A stretch of 64,000 nt of DNA, from NCBI RefSeq assembly GCF_003131205.1, contig NZ_QFFY01000004.1, positions 434,001-498,000 on the forward strand, in the 5' to 3' direction. This DNA comes from Occallatibacter savannae. Lineage in GTDB: Bacteria; Acidobacteriota; Terriglobia; Terriglobales; Acidobacteriaceae. Positions 53,721 through 62,435 of this stretch are shown one piece after another. Position numbers and translations under genes: made by a program. How positions within the stretch are numbered: position 1 is the stretch's first letter; each line of letters begins with the position of its first letter. A model generated the notes under the pieces. It had not been told where the DNA came from. It saw only the letters and a list, made by a program, of their open reading frames with translations, and did not search any database.

Positions 53721-54377
53721 ATGGAGAGTCGAACTGAGCGCGGGCGCGGTTCTCTTCGCGGCGTAATTGTCTCTGCTGCAATACATGGAGCGTTCTTTGT
53801 CTGCGTGTTCGTGTTTGGCGTGCATGCGCCGGTTGTGATGGTGAAGAGCGTGCATCCGCAGAGGGTTGCGGACCTGGCTTATGCCGGCGGCTCGCACCGG
53901 ATTCGGATCGTGCTGCCTGCGGCGGAGACGTCGGCTCATGTGAAGGATCCGGACGCTCACGTTGAAGCTTCAAAGAAGACGGCGATCCCGATGCGAGTGC
54001 CTGAGCAGTCAAAATCGGGCGGCGGTTCGACAAAGGACCCGCATCATGGCGACGGCACGGGCAAGGCGATGCGAGGCAATGGGGCGGACCGGATCGATAT
54101 GACGCCGGCGTTCCCGGTGTATTCGCCGCATCCACCGATTCACGATCGCGCGTTACTGCCGCAGACCGCGGAGAAGATCGTGATCGATGTGGATCTGGAT
54201 GAGGCGGGGCTGGTGGTCAAAGAGACGCTGGTGAAAGGCCTCGGAAACCAGCTTGATGCGATGGTGCTGGGTATCGTGAAGACCTGGAAATTTCAGCCGG
54301 CAAAGATCGATGGAAAGCCGGTTGCAAGCCAGGCTGAGGTGGTTTTCCCGCTGGACCGGAACTATCCGGTGGCTTAG
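53721..54377 (+). CDS. TonB-like energy-transduction protein
   Basis: The 218-residue product has a single N-terminal membrane helix (about 12-32, LRGVIVSAAIHGAFFVCVFV), a polar linker with a Pro/Gly/His-rich stretch (about 80-120) and a TonB C-terminal domain (VIDVDLDEAGLVVKETLVKGLGNQLDAMVLGIVKTWKFQPAKIDGKPVASQAEVVFPL). ATG 53721 has GGAGG upstream. No ExbB/ExbD or receptor genes lie nearby, so it may be one of several TonB paralogs rather than the main one. Confidence 0.85.
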   Translation: MESRTERGRGSLRGVIVSAAIHGAFFVCVFVFGVHAPVVMVKSVHPQRVADLAYAGGSHRIRIVLPAAETSAHVKDPDAHVEASKKTAIPMRVPEQSKSGGGSTKDPHHGDGTGKAMRGNGADRIDMTPAFPVYSPHPPIHDRALLPQTAEKIVIDVDLDEAGLVVKETLVKGLGNQLDAMVLGIVKTWKFQPAKIDGKPVASQAEVVFPLDRNYPVA

Positions 54378-54380
54378 GGG

Positions 54381-54427
54381 CAGTTGCCAGTCTCCCGTTT
54401 TCAGTTGTCAGTTCAGTTTTCAGTTGC
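54381..54427. repeat. CAGTTGTCAGT-type repeat, right of tonB-like gene
   Basis: Units CAGTTGCCAG, TCAGTTGTCAG, TTCAGTTTTCAG are followed by CGCATCCGGCGTTC, similar to the end of the array at 53531. The two arrays flank the tonB-like gene as imperfect direct repeats. Confidence 0.55.
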
Positions 54428-54471
54428 TCGGAGGCTCGCATCCGGCGTTCTGATATGCGAGGCTCTTAGGC

Positions 54472-55167
54472 GTGTGCGCTGAACTCGATCCGAAATTGAC
54501 GAAGACCTTCCGCGCGAAGCTGCTCGTAGCAGAGACATCGCCGCGGTGGGTGTTTGCGCGTGTACCAGTCAATCTCAAAAAGGCGTGGCCTGCGTGGAAG
54601 AGCAGGCGCGTCTTTGGAGAAATGAACGGGTTTGCGTTCAAAACGGCGTTGATTCCGGCGGGCGGCAAGGGATTCACGCTCATCGTAAACCGCAAGATGC
54701 AGGCGGGGGCTGGCGCGCGTGCGGGCGACACCGTGGAGATCAGGCTTGCGCCGGACCTGGGCGAGGTCGCGATCGATTTGCCGGCGGAGCTCGCAACAAT
54801 TCTGAAGAGCGACCGTTCGCTGAAGAAGTTCTTTGAGGGGATCAGTCCCTCGATGCGAAAGGGGCTTTCAGACCTTGTCGCCGATCGCAAGAGCCGGGAG
54901 GCGCGACAGAAGCGGGCGGACGCGATCGCCGGGGCGCTGATGATGGCAATGGAAGGGGAAACGGAGCCGCCTCCGATCCTGCGCGTTCAATTCCAGTCGC
55001 ACCCAGGCGCGCAACGTGGATGGGAGTTGATGACGCCCACGCAACGACGAAATCATCTGCTGGGAATCTTCTTTGTCCAGACGGTGGAAGGGCGCGAAAA
55101 ACGGACAGCGAAGGCGATCGAGAACTGTGTCGACGTGGCGCGCAGACGTTCAGCTTCGGAACAATAG
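54472..55167 (+). CDS. DUF1905/YdeI-like protein
   Basis: The 231-residue product has an N-terminal DUF1905 beta-barrel (KTFRAKLLVAETSPRWVFARVPVNLKKAW to DTVEIRLAPD, residues about 12-97), a YdeI-type helix (LPAELATILKSDRSLKKFFEGISPSMRKGL) and a second YdeI-like C-terminal part (TPTQRRNHLLGIFFVQTVEGREKRTAKAIE). Proteins of this type are linked to bacteriocin protection or to unknown cytosolic roles. The GTG at 54472 is the start; no signal peptide. Confidence 0.82.
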   Translation: MCAELDPKLTKTFRAKLLVAETSPRWVFARVPVNLKKAWPAWKSRRVFGEMNGFAFKTALIPAGGKGFTLIVNRKMQAGAGARAGDTVEIRLAPDLGEVAIDLPAELATILKSDRSLKKFFEGISPSMRKGLSDLVADRKSREARQKRADAIAGALMMAMEGETEPPPILRVQFQSHPGAQRGWELMTPTQRRNHLLGIFFVQTVEGREKRTAKAIENCVDVARRRSASEQ

Positions 55168-55288
55168 TACGAGTTCTCAACCATTTCCCCCAACTCCCCA
55201 GCCGACCGCGCCAAATGAAGTTGCAGGCATCCGTGTCCCAGATGCTGGTTTGATCGGAGCGTTTGGAATTCGGCAATAGACTAGAGCA

Positions 55289-56089
55289 ATGGACGTTCTA
55301 TATGGCGTGCATCCGGTGGCGGAGGCGCTGAAGGCTGGACGAAGACGCTTCGATCATGTGCTGGTTGCAGCTGAGCGGCACGATGACAGGCTGGCGAGCT
55401 TGGTGGCTCATTGCAAACAACTCGGCGTGCGGGTGAGGCAGGAGGCACGCGAACATCTGACGCAACTTGCGGGGACCGCTGCGCACCAGGGCGTGGTGGC
55501 GGTGGTGCGTCCGAAGGAACTGCTGACGATTGAGGATTTGCTTGAAGCGCCGGAACCGGGGCAGGCGAGATTGCTGCTGGCGCTGGATGGAGTGGAGGAT
55601 CCGCAGAACCTGGGGGCACTGCTGCGCGTGGCGGACGGGGCCGGCGTGGATGGCGTGATTGTGACGGAGCGGAGGTCGGCGCCGTTGAGTCCGGTGGCGG
55701 TGAAGGCGAGCGCGGGAGCAGTGGAGCACCTGCGGATTGCCAGGGTGGTGAATCTGGTACGCGCGCTCGAGGAGTTGAAAGATCACAATATCTGGGTAAT
55801 TGGGCTGGATGAGCGCGGCGAGACGGATTACGACCGGTTCGACATGACGGGTGATTGCGTGCTGGTGATGGGGCGCGAGGGCGCCGGGCTGCACGATCTG
55901 GTGAAGCGGACCTGCGATCATCTGCTGCGAATTCCGATGTCGGGCGGAGTGAGTTCGCTGAACGTATCGACTGCAGGTGCGGTGGTGCTGTACGAAGCGG
56001 CGCGGCAGAGGCGGGCAAAAGCCCGAGATGCGGTTGGCCATGGGGCGGCTCCCGCGTCCAAGAAGAAGCAGAAAGGTTTAGGTTCATGA
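55289..56089 (+). CDS. rlmB: 23S rRNA (guanosine-2'-O-)-methyltransferase RlmB
   Basis: The 266-residue product is a SpoU-class trefoil-knot methyltransferase: N-terminal substrate-binding domain DVLYGVHPVAEALKAGRRRFDHVLV, then LALDGVEDPQNLGALLRVADGAG, VLVMGREGAGLHDLVKRTCD and the knot end IPMSGGVSSLNVSTAGAVVLYEAAR. It methylates the 2'-O of G2251 in 23S rRNA. Its stop overlaps the next start (ATGA). A basic tail of about 25 residues (RRAKARDAVGHGAAPASKKK) is longer than usual. Confidence 0.93.
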   Translation: MDVLYGVHPVAEALKAGRRRFDHVLVAAERHDDRLASLVAHCKQLGVRVRQEAREHLTQLAGTAAHQGVVAVVRPKELLTIEDLLEAPEPGQARLLLALDGVEDPQNLGALLRVADGAGVDGVIVTERRSAPLSPVAVKASAGAVEHLRIARVVNLVRALEELKDHNIWVIGLDERGETDYDRFDMTGDCVLVMGREGAGLHDLVKRTCDHLLRIPMSGGVSSLNVSTAGAVVLYEAARQRRAKARDAVGHGAAPASKKKQKGLGS

Positions 56090-58047
56090 GGTTGTTTTCC
56101 TGCCGTTGCATGGCGTTGTTTTTTGCCATGTTCCTCTTCGTTTACCCGATGAGGGCCCAGAACCCGGGGAGTACCCGTCCAAATCAGGAGAAACCGAGTG
56201 ATGCGCAGGGTGGCCCTGAGCAGGTGAAGAAGCCCGCCGGGAAGGTCCTGTTTCAGCGATCGCTGGATGGCAGCGGCAACGTGGTGAGCACGACGGGTTC
56301 AGAAGCGACTGCGCAGGCGAAGCTGCTGGCCGCTTCCGTTGCGAATGATAGCGAACGTTCTGCGACTGCGATTACGCGGATGGACCTGGATGTGCGGCTG
56401 AATACGGAGGCGCAGCAGATAGCGGTGCGCGGCCTCGTGACGGTGCGCAATGCGGGAAGCGCACCGTTGAAGAGGATACCGCTACAGATTTCTTCATCGC
56501 TCAACTGGGAGCGGATTCGCGTGGCGGGGCACGACTCCTCGTACTCTGTATCTACGCTGAACTCAGACTCGGATCACACGGGTCGACTGCATGAGGCTGC
56601 AGTGGACCTGGCACAACCGCTGCTGACGGATGCGTCCATCGATCTGGATGTTTTGTATTCCGGAAAAGTTGAAGCGACGGGACAACGGTTGATTTCGGTC
56701 GGAACGCCGGAGGATGAGGCGTCACATTCGGACTGGGATGCGATCGGAGCAGACCTGACCGGGTTGCGAGGTTTCGGGAATGTGGTCTGGTATCCCGTTG
56801 CAAGTAGGCCGGTGATACTGGGAGACGGCGCGAGCCTGTTCGAAGAGATCGGGCGGCAGAAGCTGCAAGCAGAGGGCTCGGCGTTCCGGTTAAAGCTGAC
56901 CGTCGAGTTTCCGCGTGACCACGCGCCGACCCTCGCAGCGGTGAATGGGCATGCGTTGAACCTGAGCATCTCGAATACGAAGGAGCTCAGCGCTGATGTT
57001 GAGGGCATCGCAACCGCGGATACGGGCGACACGAAGCTGAGTTTCGAGTCGCCGAGCTTGTTTGTCACCTCAGAGACGCCGCATACGGGAACACATCTTA
57101 CGGTTTATTCCGCGACGACGGATGAGATTGCATCGAAGAGCTGGCTGGCTGCGGGGAGCAGGACCGCCCCGATGCTGGAACGTTGGCTGGGGCCGCAGGC
57201 TCGAACTGAACTCATCGTCATCGACTTGCCGGATGCGGAGGATGCGCCGTGGGAGTCAGGGCCGCTGCTTGCGATTCCGGTGCGTAATGGTGAGCAGGGG
57301 CAGATTGAATCTCTTCTCGCGCATGCGATGACCCATGCGTGGATGGCGCCAAGTCCCTATTGGCTCAATGAGGGCGCGGCCAACTTCATGGGCACTGTGT
57401 GGGACGATCAGCAGCATCATCGGGATCGGGCGCTGACAACACTTGAAAGCGGCAGGGGTGCGCTCGCGCTGGCTGAACCCGAGAGCCCGGGCAAGGCGCC
57501 TGGCCAGCCGCTCGCACGCGCGAGTTCTCCCGTCTACTACCGCACGAAGTCTGCATGGGTGCTGTGGATGCTGCGGGACATTTTGGGCGACGAGCCGGTG
57601 AGTACGGCGCTGCGGGCTTCGAATGCTGCCGGGGATGCGGGTCAGGCTTTCGAAAGGGCGTTGAAGGCCGCGGCGCCCATGAGGGATTTCAGCTGGATTT
57701 TTGCGGACTGGATCGATGCGGACCACGGGCTGCCGGATCTGAGTATCGAAAAGGTGTATCCAAACGCGGTGCAGTCGGGAAACTGGCTGGTGTCGGTGAC
57801 CATCTCCAATGCGGGGTACGCGGCGGCTGAGGTTCCGGTGACGGTGCGGTCGGCGACGAATATGACCACGGAGCGCGTGCTGGTTCCGGCGCGGGGGACG
57901 GTGACGCCTCGGCTGCTAGTTCAGGGAAAGCCGACGGAGGCGCAGGTCAATGACGGTACTGTGCCGGAGACGCAGGCGACGGTGCACGTGATGCATCTGG
58001 ATGAGACCGCGGATGCGCATGCAGGGGCGCAACAACAAATTCGGTAA
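56086..58047 (+). CDS. exported gluzincin-like (peptidase MA/M1-like) protein with altered active site
   Basis: The 653-residue product has a signal peptide (about 1-24), an M1-like N-terminal beta domain (MDLDVRLNTEAQQIAVRGLVTVRN, PLQISSSLNWERI) and a region like the peptidase MA/M1 catalytic domain at 400-480. The zinc motif reads HAMTH (413-417) rather than HExxH, so the catalytic Glu is Ala; the third-ligand motif WLNEGAANF is kept, but only 11 residues separate it from the second His, closer to peptidase MA than to M1. A C-terminal beta domain follows. It probably binds peptides or zinc without hydrolysis. It is coupled to rlmB by a 4-base overlap. Confidence 0.7.
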   Translation: MRLFSCRCMALFFAMFLFVYPMRAQNPGSTRPNQEKPSDAQGGPEQVKKPAGKVLFQRSLDGSGNVVSTTGSEATAQAKLLAASVANDSERSATAITRMDLDVRLNTEAQQIAVRGLVTVRNAGSAPLKRIPLQISSSLNWERIRVAGHDSSYSVSTLNSDSDHTGRLHEAAVDLAQPLLTDASIDLDVLYSGKVEATGQRLISVGTPEDEASHSDWDAIGADLTGLRGFGNVVWYPVASRPVILGDGASLFEEIGRQKLQAEGSAFRLKLTVEFPRDHAPTLAAVNGHALNLSISNTKELSADVEGIATADTGDTKLSFESPSLFVTSETPHTGTHLTVYSATTDEIASKSWLAAGSRTAPMLERWLGPQARTELIVIDLPDAEDAPWESGPLLAIPVRNGEQGQIESLLAHAMTHAWMAPSPYWLNEGAANFMGTVWDDQQHHRDRALTTLESGRGALALAEPESPGKAPGQPLARASSPVYYRTKSAWVLWMLRDILGDEPVSTALRASNAAGDAGQAFERALKAAAPMRDFSWIFADWIDADHGLPDLSIEKVYPNAVQSGNWLVSVTISNAGYAAAEVPVTVRSATNMTTERVLVPARGTVTPRLLVQGKPTEAQVNDGTVPETQATVHVMHLDETADAHAGAQQQIR

Positions 58048-58116
58048 GGCTCCTTTGCCGGTCCATCCAAAGACCGATGCGCGGCTGTGCCTCGCGTCGG
58101 ATACGATGAGCAGACC

Positions 58117-59499
58117 ATGAGAGCCGGTTCTGAGTCTTCTGCACAGACAGCTGTAATGCCTGAAGTGGCTGCCTCCGCTGCAACTTCCGATGCTTCGCCG
58201 AAGCGGCGGATGGGCGTGTGGGCGGCGACTGCCGTGGTCACGGGCGAGGCGATCTCGTTGGGTATTTTTCTGACCCCGGCAGGTATGGCGAAGTCGCTCG
58301 GATCACCGGCTCTGCTTATCGCCGTGTGGTGCGGGATGGCGCTGATCACGCTCGCAGGGGCGCTCTGCTTCACGGAACTCGCGGTGCGGAATCCGGAGGA
58401 CGGTGGCGAATACGTGTACCTGCGGCGCGGATTCGGGCGGCATGTGGCCTTTCTGTATGGATGGATGGCCGCGGTAGTGATGTACCCGGGGGTCGCCGCG
58501 GCGTTATCCGTGGGAATCGTGCCGTATATACAGGCGCTCATTCCTCTGCCGGCGAAGCTTGCGGTATTCGTGCCAGCGTTGGTTCTGGTAGTGCTTGGAG
58601 CGCTGAACTACTTCGGCACGCAACTGAGCAGCGGTGTGATGGCAACGCTGAACTGGCTGAAAGTTCCAGTGCTGGCGGCGCTCATCGGATGGGCATTCTT
58701 TTCAGGGCACGCAATGATGGCGAATGTCCTGCCGTTCGCAAACCGGCGAGCCGGTTCGGATCCGCTGGTGGATGGAATTGCGGGCGCGACAATCAGTGCA
58801 TTTTTCTGCTTCGGAGGGTGGTGGGAGGCCGGGAAGATTGCGGGAGAGGTGAAGAATCCTGCGCGCAACCTTGCGGTCGCGTTCTCTGGCGGAGTTTTGA
58901 TCGTCACGGCGATTTATCTGCTGCTCAGCCTTGCCTTTGTGGCAGTGGTGCCGATGGAGCAGATCGGGTCAAATACGGCATTTGTAGCACTCTTCGGAAA
59001 GGCGCTGTTCGGGGCAGCTGGTGGACGCGTGTTGGCGTTGTGCGTTGTGCTGTGCGTTCTGGGAGGGCTGATGGTGCTTACCATGGCGGTCCCGCGGGTG
59101 ACGCTGGCGCTTGCTCAAAGTGAGGCGGGCAATGCCGGGCGCGGTGCGATGGCCGCGTTTGCAAGGCAACACCCGATATTTGGAACTCCGGCAAATGGTG
59201 TGCTTCTGCAGACCGGGATGGCGCTTGTCGTTGTTTCGTTGGGCGCTTTTGACAAAATTCTGGCATACATCATCTTCCCGTCAGTGGTTTTTCTCGCGTT
59301 GACCGTTGGCACACTTTTTCGCACCATCTCGCCGGTGAAACGCTGGTGGTACCCTCTGGCGCCGATTGTGTTCATCCTGGGCAGCGGCGTCTTGGCTTTG
59401 ATGCTGCTGATGCACAACCCGCTCGCGGCGCTGCTGGGGGCCGCAATTGTGCTTTGTGGTTTACCGGTGCGGTTTCTCGTCCGGCGACGAGAAGCCTAG
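58117..59499 (+). CDS. APC-superfamily amino acid permease
   Basis: The 460-residue product has a polar N-terminus of about 30 residues and 12 predicted membrane segments. Motifs of the APC family are present: ATAVVTGEAISLGIFLTPAGMAKSLGS in helix 1, GALCFTELAVRNPEDGGEYVYLRRGFG around helix 2-3 and CFGGWWEAGKIAGEVKNPARNL after helix 6. It would import amino acids by proton symport or exchange. ATG 58117 is preferred to the GTG at 58087. Substrate not predicted. Confidence 0.9.
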   Translation: MRAGSESSAQTAVMPEVAASAATSDASPKRRMGVWAATAVVTGEAISLGIFLTPAGMAKSLGSPALLIAVWCGMALITLAGALCFTELAVRNPEDGGEYVYLRRGFGRHVAFLYGWMAAVVMYPGVAAALSVGIVPYIQALIPLPAKLAVFVPALVLVVLGALNYFGTQLSSGVMATLNWLKVPVLAALIGWAFFSGHAMMANVLPFANRRAGSDPLVDGIAGATISAFFCFGGWWEAGKIAGEVKNPARNLAVAFSGGVLIVTAIYLLLSLAFVAVVPMEQIGSNTAFVALFGKALFGAAGGRVLALCVVLCVLGGLMVLTMAVPRVTLALAQSEAGNAGRGAMAAFARQHPIFGTPANGVLLQTGMALVVVSLGAFDKILAYIIFPSVVFLALTVGTLFRTISPVKRWWYPLAPIVFILGSGVLALMLLMHNPLAALLGAAIVLCGLPVRFLVRRREA

Positions 59500-59641
59500 A
59501 TACACTGCATGCCAACGCGTGCCACCGATCAGTGCTTGCTCCAGCCGTGCATCCCCGCTTTGAAGGCGCGACGGTCGAGAACAGGTTCTTCTGCTTGCAG
59601 CAGAGCGAAAGTGAGCTGTAAGAGCCCTTACAACGGGTTGG

Positions 59642-59896
59642 TCATTCTTTCGATAGCGGTATGCGTGTTCGAGATCTGTCGAGAAAGCGCTTCATGCGGT
59701 TTGCCTCCTCGAGTTGGGACGCGACCAGCCGCATATGTCGCCGGATGTGATCGGGATTCTTTAGATCCCGGGCGGCGAGTTCGTCACGCGCAGCATCGAA
59801 TTCCAGCCGAAGAATGCGGCGTTCCATAAGCTGTCTGAACCGGCTGCTTATCTCGAATCGCTCCTCGACAACTTCTTCTGTGCCATCGTGAAACAT
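59642..59896 (-). CDS. small charged helical protein
   Basis: The 84-residue product has GAGGAGG directly before the ATG, a strong start. It is almost all charged helix, likely coiled coil: EEVVEERFEISSRFRQLMERRILRLEFDAARDELAARDL and RRHMRLVASQLEEANRMKRFLDRS. No family recognised. Single gene, convergent with the permease gene. Confidence 0.6.
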   Translation of the reverse strand: MFHDGTEEVVEERFEISSRFRQLMERRILRLEFDAARDELAARDLKNPDHIRRHMRLVASQLEEANRMKRFLDRSRTRIPLSKE

Positions 59897-60087
59897 GCAG
59901 CCTCCTCGAACGACATTTCGCGCTGTTCGACCGCGAGCTCATTCCTGGAGCTGATGCTAAGGGCAAGGCTATTGTTCGGGCCAGATTACGCGGTCGCGAG
60001 CCTCGGTAATTCAGGTGCCCTGAAATGGCGCAGGGCTAGAGAGTGACTCTCCAGCCCTGGGGAAGGCGCTGATTGAAGCTGGACTGC

Positions 60088-61008
60088 TTACCTGCTCATC
60101 CCACTGCCATTGCTTTGCGGGGCCATCGCCACCCCGAGAACCATACGCGTGCCGCCATCGAGGTGAACGTCCCGCCGCGCGCCAAGCAGCAAGCCCGACG
60201 CGTTGGAGAAGGGCAGACCGTGGATGTCGTTTGCGAGTAGCACGCCGGGTACCGAGGTTGTGCGGATCGCGACATTTCCGTTGCGCGCGACCAGAGTGCC
60301 GGGCGCGGCGGGGCTGGCGCTCTGCTGGGCAGAGCCGGGCTGCATGGTCGCATTCGATCCGTTACCTGCGTTGGCTGTGTTCTGATTCATGGTGCCCGTT
60401 GACGAAGTTCCACTGGACGAATTCGCCACTGCTCCTGAGGCTGCGCCGGGGGCGGAGCCCATCGAGCCGGTCGGGACTGCGGCGGATGAGGACGCGTCGC
60501 CATAAGTCTGAGGAGGGTTGCTGGTGCCGCTCATGCCCTCTGCACCGACAGCGGGCGCAACTGACTGGATCACGGATTCGATCGGGAGGGTCTGGCCGCC
60601 TTTCAATTCTGCCCTGTCGAATTGGATCGCGATCTGCGCGTTCTCGTGCCCGTCGCTTCGCGGCTGAACATTGGTGATGCGGCCGATCAGCTTCGAGCCA
60701 CGCGGGATTTCCGTGCCTTGGCTTATTTGGAGGTTTTCATCCGTCTTCACGACGACGCTGTCGCCCTGCTTGGCAGATTTGGAATCGAGCTTGTCGACGA
60801 GCTCCGCGCTGACCGGTTTCAGTGCGTCCGCAGCCGGGCTTTTCACCGCATCGGCTCCCGGTTGGCCGGGCGCCTGAGGAGTTGCGGTCGGAGCGACGGG
60901 GGGAATCTGCTGCTGTTGTTGCTGCTGAGAAGTTGGTTCCTGCTGAGCTGTTCCGGGGAAACTTGAGAAAGTGGCGAGGCCCACTGCGATGAGAGTAGCG
61001 GCTTTCAT
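60088..61008 (-). CDS. secreted low-complexity protein
   Basis: The 306-residue product has a signal peptide (1-21), a Gln/Pro/Ala-rich stretch, and a conserved core (about 66-145: LKPVSAELVDKLDSKSAKQGDSVVVKTDENL, RGSKLIGRITNVQPRSDGHENAQIAIQFDRAELKGG). It then has about 100 residues of Ser/Gly/Ala/Asn low complexity and a C-terminal VPGVLLANDIHGLPFSNASGLLLGARRDVHLDGGTRMVLGV strand region. Similar exported proteins occur in acidobacteria; the core resembles a TrbI-like beta-barrel. ATG 61008 has GGAAGA upstream; ATG 61023 is an alternative. Confidence 0.75.
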   Translation of the reverse strand: MKAATLIAVGLATFSSFPGTAQQEPTSQQQQQQQIPPVAPTATPQAPGQPGADAVKSPAADALKPVSAELVDKLDSKSAKQGDSVVVKTDENLQISQGTEIPRGSKLIGRITNVQPRSDGHENAQIAIQFDRAELKGGQTLPIESVIQSVAPAVGAEGMSGTSNPPQTYGDASSSAAVPTGSMGSAPGAASGAVANSSSGTSSTGTMNQNTANAGNGSNATMQPGSAQQSASPAAPGTLVARNGNVAIRTTSVPGVLLANDIHGLPFSNASGLLLGARRDVHLDGGTRMVLGVAMAPQSNGSGMSR

Positions 61009-61023
61009 GATCAGGTCTTCCAT

Positions 61024-61410
61024 TGAGACACCGTCCGGGGGAGGGAATACGCGCGCAGTCGATCGTGTACTGGCACGATCGTTGCCAAATGTGAGTAGAT
61101 GCGGAATTTAGTCAGCAGGCGACTGAATGTGCAAGAAATTGAGTTACTTCATGAGCCGCTTGCGAAAGCTGCAGGGGGGGCGGTTGGCTTTTACAGGTGC
61201 CACTTTTGTGGCATGCGTGTAATTTTCGCTAGGTACAAATTGCCGAAGAGCCCGCGTTTTGCGGCGATTGTTGATCTGGGATTACCGGTAGTGACCGGGG
61301 GATGAATCGACGTACTGTTGACATGAGTTGGCTCGTTCGGGCAGTCTCATGCGAACGACTGCGGATTTGGTCGGTTTCCGCGGCGGACCAACCCTGGAGA
61401 CTAGCGAAAA
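61024..61410. other. divergent intergenic region
   Basis: This region lies between the leftward low-complexity gene and the rightward EXORDIUM-like gene. A plus-strand frame 61099-61305 contains YRCHFCGMRV but lacks a clear start or family; it is not called. No repeat or clear promoter is recognised. Confidence 0.4.
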
Positions 61411-62361
61411 ATGAAAATGAGAATACTACCCCTGCTGGTGTGTAGCGGAGCACTGGCCATCACTGCCACAGTGCAGGGTCAGGGAAACAGCCAAACCGAG
61501 TATCTGGATGCGCAGAAGGAACCGCCGATGCTGGGCATCCACTGGGCGCGAGGATTCCAGCCCAATGCGAGAGCGGCGGAAGAGGCAAAGGACGCGAAGG
61601 CAGCTCTCGGAACTCGCCGCAGCCCGAACATGACCAACCATGGCGGCGTAATCATGCCTCAGGCGAACACCACTGCAATCTTCTGGGGAACGAGTTGGGG
61701 AAGCTACTCCGGCGACAAGATAACTGGCATCGACTCCTGGTACCAAGGATTCAGCAATTCCAACTATGCCAAAACGTCAGATGAGTACACGGGTACGAAC
61801 GGACAAGTGGGCCCCGTTGTGAATCACTCCGGTCATCTCATCGACACTTCTGCTTCTTCAGGCGGAGGGAGTACTTCTACCATCCTGTCGGAGGTCTGCA
61901 AGGTCATTAAGAACAACCCAGATCCGAGCGGGAATGGATACTACGCCGTTTACACGGACACTCCGCGTGGGAATGCCGGCTATTGTGCATGGCATAGCGC
62001 GGGTACTTGCAGCAACGGTGTCCGGCTGCAATTCGCCTATTTTTTCAAGCTGGATGGCGATGCAGGTTGCGATCCGCAGGACACGACCACGGGGCATTCA
62101 CAAGGCCTGGCTGCGATCGCGAACGTGAGCGGTCATGAGCTATCGGAAGCGAGAACCGACCCGGCGAGCCCGGGCGCATGGTACGACTCGCAAGGCGCGG
62201 AGAATGGCGATAAATGCGCGTGGACGTTCAATGTGCCGTCTGTAACGTTCTCGAACGGAACGGTATGGAAGATTCAAGGCGAGTGGTCGAATGCGGCCTA
62301 TACCGCTGGGACCGGGTATCCGAACAACTCGGGACAGAAGGGCTGCGTCGACGGTCATTGA
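61411..62361 (+). CDS. EXORDIUM/PHI-1-like secreted protein
   Basis: The 316-residue product has a signal peptide (1-23). The mature part has NHGGVIMPQANTTAIFWGTSW, then WYQGFSNSNYAKTSDEYTGTNG, GNGYYAVYTDTPRGNAGYCAWHS and VSGHELSEARTDPASPGAWYDSQGAENGDKCAW. The HELSEARTDP segment and the order of blocks resemble plant EXORDIUM (phosphate-induced protein 1) proteins, which have a degenerate metallopeptidase-like helix. Exported; six cysteines may form disulfides. Activity not known. It ends before a strong terminator. Confidence 0.72.
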   Translation: MKMRILPLLVCSGALAITATVQGQGNSQTEYLDAQKEPPMLGIHWARGFQPNARAAEEAKDAKAALGTRRSPNMTNHGGVIMPQANTTAIFWGTSWGSYSGDKITGIDSWYQGFSNSNYAKTSDEYTGTNGQVGPVVNHSGHLIDTSASSGGGSTSTILSEVCKVIKNNPDPSGNGYYAVYTDTPRGNAGYCAWHSAGTCSNGVRLQFAYFFKLDGDAGCDPQDTTTGHSQGLAAIANVSGHELSEARTDPASPGAWYDSQGAENGDKCAWTFNVPSVTFSNGTVWKIQGEWSNAAYTAGTGYPNNSGQKGCVDGH

Positions 62362-62384
62362 GATCTGGACTTCCTGTAACCAAG

Positions 62385-62416
62385 AAAGGCCGCCGAAACT
62401 GGCGGCCTTTTCTTTT
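62385..62416. terminator. intrinsic terminator between convergent genes
   Basis: A perfect 10-base-pair stem AAAGGCCGCC / GGCGGCCTTT with GAAACT loop is followed by TCTTTT on the plus strand and by TTCTTG on the minus strand. It serves the EXORDIUM-like gene and possibly the convergent VWFA gene. Confidence 0.88.
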
Positions 62417-62435
62417 GCGGGTGCGGGCAGCGGTT

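Noticed and set aside
53531..54427. A possible CRISPR array from CAGTTGTCAGT units
   Set aside because: The units are short, degenerate and have no unique spacers of constant length; no cas genes are present.
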